DNA of 64,000 nucleotides from Paragorgia papillata (taxonomy: Eukaryota > Cnidaria > Anthozoa > Scleralcyonacea > Coralliidae), in the NCBI GenBank assembly GCA_035771165.1, contig JAWNZC010000285.1, forward strand, positions 2,403,138 through 2,467,137. The letters run 5' to 3'. The notes below the pieces were generated by a model. The model did no database searches. It had not been told where the DNA came from and worked only from the letters and a program-made list of their open reading frames with translations. The stretch's first letter is position 1. The number at the start of each line of letters is the position of its first letter. Made by a program: the position numbers and the translations under genes. Shown one piece after another: positions 54,401 through 64,000 of this stretch.

Positions 54401-54839
54401 AACGTTTGATTTGATTACCTTTTCGAATCGTGCTCCATGTATGGTGGACTAATATAACTCTGATAAAGCTCATCTTTACTTCCCAGTCGCCGGTTCAGTT
54501 GTAATAGTTTCAGCAAGCTGTCACTTTAAAAAATTTGCATACCAGTATTATCTGGAAAATATTCCGATAGAGCTATTGCTTGGAAGCGTTAAATAAAACC
54601 AGTGTTGCCCATCGTCCGAACAACAAGACACACAAATGTAACACAAATTGTAAGAGTACACACATTTTTATTTCGTTATAATCTTTTTACATTGTCTATT
54701 ATTATTAATTAGTAAAAAAAAGAAAGGTATAAATATTAGGAAAGCATTGTCGCTGGCATACCCAAGAATAATAAAAATCTTCAGGTGTATCCTAACCATT
54801 TTTTACAAAACATTTCTCTTACGTTTACCACGCGATGCG
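54401..54839. other. Polinton stretch without a recognisable gene
   Basis: AT-rich, with no open frame over 60 codons and no motif I recognise. It may be decayed sequence or an intergenic region between converging or adjacent minus-strand genes. Confidence 0.4.
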
Positions 54840-56030
54840 TGACGTAATTACTCATTTCTATTCTATAAATAGTCACTTATCTGTCTTTGTAACTTCTTTG
54901 CAATTTCCTGTTCGTAAATGTGTCCTTCTAACTCTTCTCCGTGAATAAATCAGCAATCTTGTACACTTGGCGGGTCGTTCTGGGTAACTCGCATCGTAGG
55001 TATGGTGAAACACCCTCTTCGGTCCAGTTAGGTAAGTTAGCCTTTCCTTGAAATGTAAGCGCTCTTGCTTTGCTAATCCGGACTTAGTCATCAATGTTGA
55101 ATTTATATTTGATGGGTTTAGCTGGACCCCATCACCATACAAGTTTATTGCCACACACATACTTTCGTTTTTTCTCGATTGACAATCAACTGGTCTCATT
55201 CCCAATACTACGGTGTGTCTCGAATAGTTGTAGGAACTTATACATAATTTTTGTAGTACAATCGGTATATTTCCAACGTATTCTTAGCTGTGAAAGTATT
55301 TCCACATTTTCACCCTTTAACGTTATCGGTTAAATCGTTCAACAATGGATGCCTTGGTAATCGTTGTGTGTTGTAAAAAATTCGAATATGTTTGTCCTTC
55401 AATAACATTTGTAAAGCGTTTGTTGGGTAAAATTCAGTTTCCTTTATCGGTATGAAGTGTTTCGGGTCTTCCTTCCTTTCTTTAGTAATCTTTTCAAAGG
55501 CCTTTTAAACCAAACTCTCTGCAGTCTTTGTATTTTTAATGTGTTCCACCCACGCAAATTTGGACCCAGATACATCAATAACAGTTAAAACGTATTTATA
55601 ACCATTATTTTGTGTTTTAGTAAGCGAAATCCATAATTTACTAGATCGGCCTCCCACTCCTCGTCCCATCGCTCCAACAAATAACACGATTTCGCTTAAA
55701 ATTATGTCGTATCGGGTTTAAGTGCAAAGTAATAGGTATCTTGTTATGGTCTAAGCCATGTTTTGATCTTGTTTCGGGTATATCTGGAATTTACCGTCAC
55801 TTTTTACGACACGGATATAAGGCATCTACGCCGCCAACAACCTTGCCGGCACTTTTATTGTGGTTGTAATACAGGTCGTGAAAAGGTACTGTTCCGCCAT
55901 CTAGTTCGGATGCCTGTATAAAACAATTTTCCCCCCCCACAGCACGCTTTATCATACAAGCGAATCTTTCGAAAAATATTACGTAAGGGCTATTTTGTGG
56001 GTAAACCTCCACAGCAAAGTTCATGTATCA
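54840..56030 (-). pseudogene. Polinton retroviral-type integrase, heavily disrupted
   Basis: From ~56024: VVGGVDALY, then KLWISLTKTQNNGYKYVLTVIDVSGSKFAWVEHIKN at 55640-55540, the DDE-type core with the IDVxSKFAWV signature. Downstream pieces (FIPIKETEFYPTNALQ, then EGHIYEQEIAKK near 54870) match middle and C-terminal parts. At least four frame changes. The family inserts Polintons with 6-bp duplications, as seen at this element's ends. Confidence 0.82.
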
Positions 56031-56159
56031 CTAACAGTCGACGAAAGGTTATATGTAAATGAATAAACAGAAGTCAACTGACACGATATAAAATGTAAAA
56101 ACATATTTATTACGTATTAAAATTAGAATACAAAAAATTATATGAAGTTCAAACATAAT

Positions 56160-56600
56160 GTTCAGTTTGTGCAATATCTACAACCATTTCGTCAACGGAC
56201 TTTTGAAAAAGATATTCTTCTCGTAGGCTTCTTTAGGGTCACTCTTTCTACCTTGTAAAGGATTTGCACTCGTTTCTGCGTTTCTTGTAATGATATTGTA
56301 CATGGGACTGCTGGAAAAGACAGCGCAATGTCTATAAATTCGTGGCGAGCTCTCTGTAGGTTTCCATTCAAAGGAATCCGCATGCGATATTGTCTTTCGT
56401 TAGGACACGAATGTAACAACAGGACGACCTTGGTTGTCCGCCTTCTTTCTTAACTTTTACCGAGTACGGCAAAACCATTCCGTGTTTAACACAAAGGCTT
56501 TGGACTCTCGTAAAGACATTCCGTCCCCATTGCCAAAACGATGCAGGGATTTCTTCTCGCTCAGAGCCAGACAAAAGTAAAAGGTCTCCCGTAAACTTTC
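56160..56600 (-). pseudogene. Polinton minus-strand gene remnant, unknown
   Basis: Two overlapping frames (56574-56368 and 56419-56192) form one broken reading frame with sequences such as FWQWGRNVFTRVQSLC and MRIPLNGNLQRARHEF. No motif is recognised. Confidence 0.4.
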
Positions 56601-57759
56601 TCCCATCATTTTTGTCTTGTAAACCAATTCCGCAGTGTCGCCAATTTCTGATGGGTAGGACAGACTGGATGCAAGACAGCCACTTGTTCGAAAAAGGCGT
56701 CTACGAGCTTTGCCAAAAACATTGTAATCAATCTTCTTCAGGGCAGGAATAAACTGACAGACTAGGCTTCTTGGCCCACAGAACCCGAGAATTTAATACC
56801 ATCTCTTGGTCGTTTGAGCTAGATGCAGGTTTACCGTGAAGACACTCCATTAACGAACGATCTTACCTCTGACGACAAACAGTAAGCGAATGATACATCC
56901 AAACGAAGTTAAAGCTGTTCAAACTCTATGGTTACGCGCATATTAATCAGGATTTCTTTGTCTAAGTTCTGACGTCGCCCGGACTCGCCCAGACTCGTTC
57001 TTTTGTTTAAAAAATACTAATGACCTTTTTAATGACCGCTCCTGAATGAGATTTTATCACATGGAAATCGATGCAAATATTAGTCTGAGTAGATGGTATT
57101 TTTTTTTATTTTTTTTTTTTATTTTTTATTTTTTTTTATTTTTTTTTTTTATCTTGTGATTTTATATATTTATTGTTTTATTTTTTTGTATTTTTTTTTT
57201 TTTTTTATTTTTTTTTTTTTTTCTTTTATTTTATGTTTATGTTTATCTATTTTTTATACCCTAGCAAACCGTGGAGAACTAACCAATAATTCGTCTGGTA
57301 TTTAGACAAGGGATCAATTTCATTTTAAATCATTGATCGTTCTTCCTCACGGCTTCTCGAATTGATTTCTTCATCCAAGGATTCGTTTACTCTATAAAAA
57401 CTAGGGTTAGATAAGCCATAATTTCGACCAAAATTGTTTAGGGGTTCGATCTCTTCGTAAATAATACTCACCTGCATATTACTCAGCAAGTTATCTCCAT
57501 TGTATTTGATGGTTTACATCAGTTGTACAGGTCTTGGTGGTTCGGTAATGCTAAGGATTTCTAAGTTGAAAAGACAGAGTGTCTTTTATCGATATCAACG
57601 GTTATTTCCTTTCTAAGTTCAATCGTAAATATAATCCATGTGTTTGTCAAAAACGTTTACCGTAGCGCAATGTTTGGGGTAAAAGTGTATATACAGCAAC
57701 ACCGTACTTTAGTATCTTGTAAAGAAAAAACACGAGGGGTATTTTGCACTACGGGGAAT
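56601..57759. other. Non-coding Polinton right arm with T-rich tract
   Basis: No supported gene. A low-complexity T-rich tract with scattered A lies at 57093-57240; its 70-codon frame is Phe/Tyr-only noise. The rest is AT-rich and unassigned. Confidence 0.6.
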
Positions 57760-58057
57760 CAGTCGGAGACCAAACGGGTAATGACGTGAGTGAAAAACAG
57801 GGGGTGGAGTAACAGCTAGGGTTTAGGGGGGAAAGTTAAGGGTTACTAACGTCCACAAAGGGAGCCTGCTGAGACATAAATGACGTAATGAGATCTAGGG
57901 TTTAAGAAGGGTCCAAAAGGAGGGCTGAGAATGAATGACGGTATGCATAATGAGGTTAGGAGGTCCTAAAGGAGCCTGAGCTATGAATAATTAAAAATTG
58001 AATATTTAATGAGGTCGGCCAATCCCTTTGGTCTCCCGATGGGGGGGTATCACTACT
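57760..58057 (-). repeat. Polinton right terminal inverted repeat
   Basis: Inverted counterpart of 43902-44200: perfect for the outer ~36 bp, near-perfect in the AATATTCAATTTTTAATTATTCAT part, then diverged. Confidence 0.85.
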
Positions 58058-58139
58058 TACGGCAGCCAGGCGTTGCCCTTGGCCATGTCAGATATTAAGC
58101 TTGGATAAGAATACGAGATACTAACACTTGATCTTGTTT
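58058..58139 (-). pseudogene. U2: U2 snRNA fragment right of the Polinton
   Basis: Noisy copy of the U2 segment from AAGATCAAGTG to GCTCG that continues the piece at 43800-43901. TACGGCAG is the right target duplication. Confidence 0.8.
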
Positions 58140-60166
58140 ATTGGAGTTTAAGTTGATCCCCTACAGGATATAAAGATGCCGGCCGGTGCAAATTGACATT
58201 CATGAAAAAAATATTTCCCTAAGTTGCGAAGGTACTAATCCGCAGAGGTGGCTTACCGCGGTGCCACTCAGCAACAAAAGAGGATGCGACCCTCTCTATC
58301 ATCCTGTTTGCGCCAGAAACGACCAAAATGGTTCACACAGGGACCGAACTTTTCCAGACCGGCCCGAGTGGCAGTCGGGAAATGTGGAATGAAATTAATG
58401 GAGAATGCGCACGGGAAAATGGCCAACCCCCCTAATCCCACAACAAACTTGCCACTCCCGGCACGTGCCGCAGAGCACAACGACTGACCTCTCGAGTCAT
58501 CCTCAACCGTGAGAGGATAACGTTGTCCGAAACGATCTCATACCCGGGGCCATCATCCGACCTCAAAATCGCGCGGATCTCATCCCCCCGAGCCCGGAGG
58601 TAGAGCCGCGAGGCGAGGCGACATCGGAACCAACGGATCCAAATCGTCGCCCAAAATATCTCGCCCTCCTCGACATATGCATGAAGGGAGCCGAGCGATC
58701 AATCGGTTATCCGGGGTTGTCAAATGTTTTCCCGAAGGAAAATCCTGGTCCAAAGCCACACGAGACTCCACATGGAGCCCGTTGAAGTAACACGGCCCAA
58801 CCCGGATCGTCGGATGTCACTGGCAAGCAGCTTGTGGGGTTAAGCCACGACAGTCTCCATGCACCTCCACAACGGGTACCGAGTCCAGAGGTGGGATCCA
58901 AAGGACCACCCTAACGAAACGGCCGGCACTGTTCCGTCCAGGCGGACTAAGGCAGGTTTTCTTCGCCCAGCGGCTTCAGAGCCACTTGACGAATCATCAT
59001 CTCCTTACCTCTACCTGGGTCCTCTGGCTGGGACGAAGGGGCGGCCGAATCGGCAACGGCCTTTTTCGATTTCCTCTTTCGAGTGCGCTTACGCGTTACG
59101 CTTAGGCCCCGTAGGGGCCTGCCGCATCAGCGCTGGGCACCGGACAAGAGGACCCGCCTTCAACTTTTTCGATTGCAGGTGACCCTGTTTCTTTGGTGAC
59201 AGGACGGCGAAGAATTCATGTTACACAACCACTCCGACAATGAAAAACAGGTGCGAACCTGCCCCCATGGTGATTAGACCCAGCCCAGCATGACCGCAGA
59301 TACGGACACTGCGTCGGGATGGGCCTCGTCGCAGCTCCATCAGAATCTTGACTGTTATACCAGTCCTGACTTGGTCGGAACAGCACATACCAACGATCTG
59401 GCACACCACCCCATAGACGCGGTCCCGAAGGAATACTTTCAATTCCCCTCCTCCGGAATGCCATAGTGGTACAGGTGTTGGTCACGGTGAACCCAGCTCT
59501 TCTTCTTTGTAGTGAATAGAGTGGCATAAATCTTGCACGGGAAACGGCGTAGCGATATGGTAGATTAACCAAGCTTTCGATAACCTCCTCCAAAATCTCC
59601 GGTGTGACTTGCAAACCAGAGACGGAAAGCGGTCATGCGCCGCAGAGAACTTGAGATCTCGGCGACAGTCACTGGGCTTTTGCAGAGAGGAGAAATTCCT
59701 TCTCTAAAGGCGTCCCAGACTTCCCCCGCGGACAGCTTCGGTTTTCCCCTGCCAAGGCCAACTCCAGGAACGGTGGACCACGGCACAGCGTTTTCAGGGT
59801 ACGGATAAACTCACAACCAACGGGGCTGTGAATGGTCCTGAAAAGGAACACTACTGGGGATTACTCCGCCAGCAGCACGGTTCACCAACTACATCAGCCT
59901 ATAGTCCGCCACCGTGCGTAGTACTACTCGTAGAGATGGCAGAGGCAGTGTTACCAGTCCTGTAAACTGGAGCTATGGATCCCACCACCTGTGCCATATC
60001 AGCATCGTCGAACTTCTGTTATGAAGCCATAGACCTACGAGAATCTGTTTATAGGTCAGTCGGGGCCTGTTGGGGGTGCAAAGCGTCCTCTACCAACAGA
60101 GTGATCAAAAACTGACAACGAGAACAGAAACCAACTGAACTCGTAACAACCAACCTACTGACATAA
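58140..60166 (-). mobile_element. E8: ORF1-only U2-inserted element, noisy
   Basis: Same order as E5: 3' end with GCCGGTGCAAAT hairpin remnant, ORF1 fragments in all frames (knuckle region near 59230), conserved 5' hairpin near 59960, U2 junction at 60166/60167. Reading frames cannot be judged here. Confidence 0.8.
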
Positions 60167-60194
60167 GCCAATAGTCCGAGAAGGTAGAAGCGAT
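60167..60194 (-). pseudogene. U2: U2 snRNA 5' fragment, noisy unit
   Basis: 28 nt where clean copies have 21; extra bases within GAGAAGGTAGAAGCGAT. Confidence 0.8.
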
Positions 60195-60317
60195 TAAAAG
60201 AACCATAAAAAAAAATATGTTTTGCCCGAAAAGAAGCTAAAACGACCCGAGTTTGTGGGTTGGGCTCAGGTCAGCGGACGCGCTCGAAGCGTGCCTGGAA
60301 AAAAAAAGGAAAGAGAT

Positions 60318-60448
60318 GTCTACGACACGGTGGTATTCCCCCAGGCGGTCACCCATCCAAGTTACTAACGCCGCCCGACCGGTCATAACTTCGGTGGTCA
60401 GGAGACGAGTAACCGGTGATTTCCCCCAGTGGTATTGGTAACGTAGAC
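60318..60448 (-). rRNA. 5S rRNA: 5S rRNA gene, noisy
   Basis: 131 nt with about 13 extra bases against the 118-nt copies; all 5S segments are in order. Probably a normal gene misread. Confidence 0.8.
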
Positions 60449-60636
60449 ATATCGTTGAGGTATAAAAATATCGTTTTTTATAGCAAATTGGTCGGCGTTG
60501 TGGCACAGAGGGAGGTCCGACGGACTGAACATAAGAACGGTGGAAATCGAGATGAATGTTCGACCGAAGTTTGCAGTGCTCGCGGTTAATGCGATGGATG
60601 AGTTCTGTTCGATTTGGAATTGGATTTTGGTTTGTA

Positions 60637-60814
60637 AGGGGTATGAGTCGCGAACGACTCAGTGTCCTCCACTACCAGAAATTATACGCTCGAGTTACGC
60701 CAAATTTGGGGTAATCTCAGGAGTCAACCCAGTCGAAGGTGCAATGAGAGGACTCATTCCTGAAGAGGACTTTCCTTGTTGATCAAAGTACCCTCTCGCG
60801 TGTCAGGTAAGTAT
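60637..60814 (-). ncRNA. U1: U1 snRNA, noisy
   Basis: 178 nt; 5' end ATACTTACCTGAC, U1A loop and Sm region are recognisable among extra bases. Confidence 0.8.
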
Positions 60815-61166
60815 GGCAAACTGTATGTCGCGGAGAAGCCTAATAACCGTGGGGGGGGTAGTAGGAGTCAGCGGCATGTGGTTTAAAAAGGCATATTTGT
60901 CGACATGTTCCCGACAGCCAGACTGTGCGATGTTACAAAACATTACGAGAGGACACGTGCTTACCTCGGTCTTACCGACGGTGGTTTTGTCGTGCCGAAG
61001 TTATCGGGCAGGTTGTCACGGTGTGGCGCTTGACCCCGGTTTTCTGGAAATAACTGTAAAACATAAATGAAGTGAATATTAGTGGATGGCCATACACACT
61101 GGAGTCGTTCATAATGTATTTCTTTTGTAATTTTTGATGGATAGATGTTCTTCCCCGAAGGGAAGA

Positions 61167-61353
61167 GGGCCTGTACTCGGAGGATAAGTGCCAAATACCG
61201 AAGACAACCCGTGGCCAAGGGCGAATGCAAGCTTCAATACCATGGCCGCGAAGCCCAAAAATTCAGTTTTTAGAACTAATACGAGCCAGGGGCGTTTTGC
61301 CTGGCATATCCGAGATATTAAGCTGATAAGAACAGAATACTACACTTGATCTA
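61167..61353 (-). pseudogene. U2: U2 snRNA 3' part, noisy
   Basis: Stem-loop IV to AGATCAAG with scattered extra bases; UUCG hairpin just left at about 61150-61165. Confidence 0.8.
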
Positions 61354-63398
61354 TGTTTTGGAGTTACGACGACCTCCTCGGGATATAAGGATGCCGGACG
61401 GTGCAAATGCGGCATCCTGGAATCCGCTCCAGTGTCAAAGGGAACGGTACCAAGCGGAGGTGGCTTACAGCTCGCCACTCAAACAAAAGATGGATGCTAC
61501 CGCTCTCCTCCGTTGCGTCCAAAATAACGTGTAGGGTGGACAAAAATGGTCACCCAGGACCGATTCTTTTCAGACCGGCCGAGGGAGTCGGAATTGTGTG
61601 ATGAAATTAAGGAATGGATCACATGAAAATTGGGCCAAACCCCCAGCTAATCCACCACAAACGCACACTCCCGGCTATCGCCGCAAAGTCGTGAACGTCG
61701 AAGCTCCGAGCCATCCTCCACTGCAGAGGATAATCGCTGTCGGAGGGAAACGAACCTACATACACGGGGGCTTTGCATCCAACCTCAAAAACGCGCGGAT
61801 CCTCGTCCCCCGGCCGAGCCCGGAGTGGGAGAGTGCCGCGAGGCAGGTCGACATAGGAACCAAAGGATCCAAATTGTCGCCAAAGATCTCGCCCTCCTTC
61901 AACATTAAATGAAGGAGCCGGCGACCCAAACGATTTTCCCGAGGTTGTCATGTCCGAGGAAAGTCCTCGGTCCAAAGCCTCACAGAGATTCTCACATGGA
62001 GCTCGTGCATGAGCTTTATGCTCCGCCAGATAAATAGGGGGTCCATGGAATTCAGGTGTGGGAAGCCACAACACGTCTCCATGGACCGATCCACAACTGG
62101 TTACCGAGTCCAGAGGTGGATCCAAATAACCACCCCAACGAAACGGCCGGCACTGTCAGTCGACCTAAGGTCATGCTTCTTCGCCAGCGGCTCAGGAGCC
62201 ACTTGAACGAATCCATCCCTTACCTCCTACCTGGGTCCCTGGCTGGGACGAAACGGGTGCTGGCCGAATCGGCAAAGACGGCCTTTTTCGATTTTCCCTC
62301 CTTTTCGAGTGCGGGCTTACGCTTATCAGGCTTAGGCCCCGTAAGGGGGCCGCCGCTGTCAGCGCTATGGCACCAAGTGTGTGGAAAGGAGGACGGAGCC
62401 GCCTTCAAACTATCGTTGCAGGGACCTGATTTCATTTGTTCAGCGTGCGAGACTCATGGTCCAACAGCACTCCGCAATTAAAAACAGGTTGCGAACCTGC
62501 CCCTGGGTTGATAGACCAGCCCAGCATGAACCGCACGTATACGGACACGGCGTCGTCGGGATCGGCCTCTCGCAGCTCCATCAAAAATCTTGTTACTGTT
62601 TTCCATGTCCTTGACGTTGCGGAACAGCACGTAGACAATCTGGCACAGTCTGCCGACCCATTAGCGTCCGTAAGAATACTTTTAATATCCTCCTCCGGAA
62701 TACCCATTAGGGCAAGATGTGTCACGGTGACCCAGCTCTTCTTCTTGTACGAATAGGGCTGGATCTTACACGGGAACCGACGAATGGTTGATACCAACGT
62801 CGTCGATGACATCCTCCATAAATCTCCAGGTGGACTTGCACCAGAGACGGAATGCGGTCCAGAGCGCAGACACTGGAATCGTGGGCAGAAGAATTCGTCT
62901 CGCAGGAGAGAAACGACGTCTCTAAAAGCCGTCACCAGACTTCCCCCGGCGGACAGCTTCGGTTTTCCCTGCCAATGGGGCCAACTCAGGAACGGTGGTC
63001 CACGGTGCACAGCGCTTCAGGGGTACGGAACTTAACAAACCACCGTGGGCCTGGAAGGGTCTCTAGAAAAGGACTCACTTACTGGGATTACACCCAGCAG
63101 CACGGTCACTCAACTCACATCAAGCCATAGTCCTGCACCGACCCTAGTACCTACTCGTAGATGGCAAGGCAGTGGTTTACCAGTCTTGTAAACTGGAGCA
63201 TGGAATGTCCACCACCTACAGAGTGCCATATTCAAGCATTGCGAACTCGTTTGAAGCCATAGACCACGAGCAAAGCTGTTTAGTCAGTCGGCCTGTTGGG
63301 GTGGGTGCAAAAGCGTCCTCTACCAACAGGTTGATCAAACTGACAACGAGAACATAACCAACACTGAACTCGTAACAACCCAACCTACTGACATTAGT
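61354..63398 (-). mobile_element. E9: ORF1-only U2-inserted element, noisy
   Basis: Same layout as E5 and E8. ORF1 segments WVTVTHL and the knuckle region (near 62470) are seen in different frames. Length is inflated by ~13%. Confidence 0.8.
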
Positions 63399-63422
63399 GA
63401 CAATAGGCCGGTAGAAAGCGAT
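63399..63422 (-). pseudogene. U2: U2 snRNA 5' fragment, last unit
   Basis: Noisy but clear TCGCTTTCTACCGGCCTATTG, followed by E9. Confidence 0.75.
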
Positions 63423-63548
63423 AAAAGAACCATAATAAAAAATATGTTTTGCCCGAAAAGAAACTAACAACGACGATGTGGTTGGGGCTCAGGTCACGCG
63501 GAACGCGCTCGTGAATGCGCCTGAAAAAAAATAAGGACAATGAGGAAT

Positions 63549-63677
63549 GTCCTAACGACACGGGGTCATTCCCCAGGCGGGTCACCCATCCAAGTACTAA
63601 CGCCGCCCGACCGGGCTCTTAACTTCGGTGGTCAGACGAGAACCGTGTGATTTTCCCAAGTGGTATGGTTCGTAGAC
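63549..63677 (-). rRNA. 5S rRNA: 5S rRNA gene, last unit, noisy
   Basis: 129 nt, same order of 5S segments with ~11 extra bases. Confidence 0.8.
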
Positions 63678-63860
63678 ATTCGTTGAGGTATAAAAATATC
63701 GTTTTTATAGCAATTGGTCGGCGTCCGTTGTGGCACGAGGACGGGTCGACCACTGAACATAAGAACAGGTGTTGGAAATTACGAATGTTCGAAGACGAAG
63801 TTGTGTGCTCGCGTTTATGCGATGGATGAGTTCGGTTCGATTTTGATTGGTTTGTTGTTA

Positions 63861-64000
63861 AGGGGAGCGAGCGCGAACGCATGGTTCCCCACTACCAGAA
63901 ATTATACGCCTTTTCGAGTTCACCCACATATGTGGGTAATCGCAGGAGTCCAACCCAGTCGAAGTGCAAAGTGAGAGGGCCTCGTCCTGAGAGGACTTCC
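63861..64000 (-). ncRNA. U1: U1 snRNA, cut by the window end
   Basis: 3' hairpin, Sm site, stem-loops III and II and part of I are present with extra bases; the 5' end lies beyond 64000. Confidence 0.85.

Larger units (their letters stand above)
43902..58057 (+). mobile_element. Polinton/Maverick DNA transposon, 14.2 kb
   Basis: Ends begin AGTAGTGATACCCCCCC in inverted orientation at both termini. The flanking TACGAG (left) and TACGGCAG (right, apparently with two extra bases from noisy sequence) give the 6-bp duplication typical of Polintons. It carries polymerase B, packaging ATPase, cysteine protease, double-jelly-roll capsid protein and integrase, the family's defining set. The size is just under the usual 15-20 kb. 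Most genes have frameshifts. Confidence 0.95.
58058..64000. other. Insertion-rich, low-quality sequence
   Basis: Against clean copies, 5S is 131 and 129 nt instead of 118, U1 is 178 instead of 164, and the ORF1-only elements are about 2.03 and 2.05 kb instead of 1.80 kb. The extra bases are scattered singles and doubles in coding, RNA and spacer DNA alike, typical of uncorrected long reads. Confidence 0.85.

Noticed and set aside
57093..57305. A 70-codon Phe/Tyr-rich plus-strand frame.
   Set aside because: Produced by a T-rich low-complexity tract.
58058..64000. Reading E8 and E9 as old, highly diverged element and RNA-gene copies.
   Set aside because: Differences are almost all insertions spread evenly over RNA genes, spacers and coding DNA, unlike natural divergence.
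1..64000. tRNA genes and bacterial operons.
   Set aside because: No cloverleaf or tRNA box A/B pair was noticed, and all compact gene runs belong to the transposons.

Overview
The window is eukaryotic, almost certainly from an animal. It carries U1 and U2 spliceosomal snRNA genes, Pol III-type 5S rRNA genes, spliceosomal introns, LINE-type retrotransposons and a Polinton/Maverick. Linked 5S-snRNA arrays are known from several molluscs, crustaceans and fish, so an aquatic animal, perhaps a mollusc, is a reasonable but unproven guess.

The backbone is a tandem array read on the minus strand in the order U1 snRNA, 5S rRNA, U2 snRNA. There are seven complete clean U1 copies, seven clean 5S copies, one half U1, and two further units in a noisy stretch after 58.06 kb. 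U1 and 5S mostly look intact. Every U2 copy is broken. Its first ~21 nt (6347-6367, 12995-13015, 20131-20151, 24701-24721, 27447-27467, 35050-35070, 42911-42931) are separated from the rest by an inserted retrotransposon, nearly always at the same nucleotide, just before the U2 sequence AAGATCAAG.

The inserts (called E0-E9 here) are non-LTR elements of the APE-endonuclease type. They resemble Tx1-clade, U2-targeted Keno elements. ORF1 has an RRM-like region and a CCHC knuckle; ORF2 has APE endonuclease, reverse transcriptase and a C-terminal zinc motif. E0, E3, E6 and E7 are long, 6.1-6.8 kb where complete, and all have a damaged ORF2. E1 is a fragment truncated at both ends. E2, E4 and E5 (and noisy E8, E9) form a compact 1.8-kb class that keeps both U2 junctions and ORF1 but has no ORF2; E5 has an intact 474-codon ORF1. 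Divergent elements share covarying RNA hairpins: an array and a single hairpin in the 5' UTR, and three hairpins next to the 3' end.

Two other insertions also hit U2 copies. One is an unidentified 1.7-kb AT-rich insert at 21164-22857. The other is a 14.2-kb Polinton (43902-58057) with terminal inverted repeats and a 6-bp target duplication TACGAG. Its plus-strand left half holds DNA polymerase B with two introns, a 21-bp minisatellite, a small C2H2 protein, a packaging ATPase and two small proteins. Its minus-strand right half holds protease, major capsid protein, other structural-type proteins and integrase. Many of these genes are frameshifted.

From about 58,058 to the end, the array continues but known RNA genes are 8-13% longer than their clean copies because of scattered single-base insertions. 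This looks like unpolished long-read sequence rather than biology.
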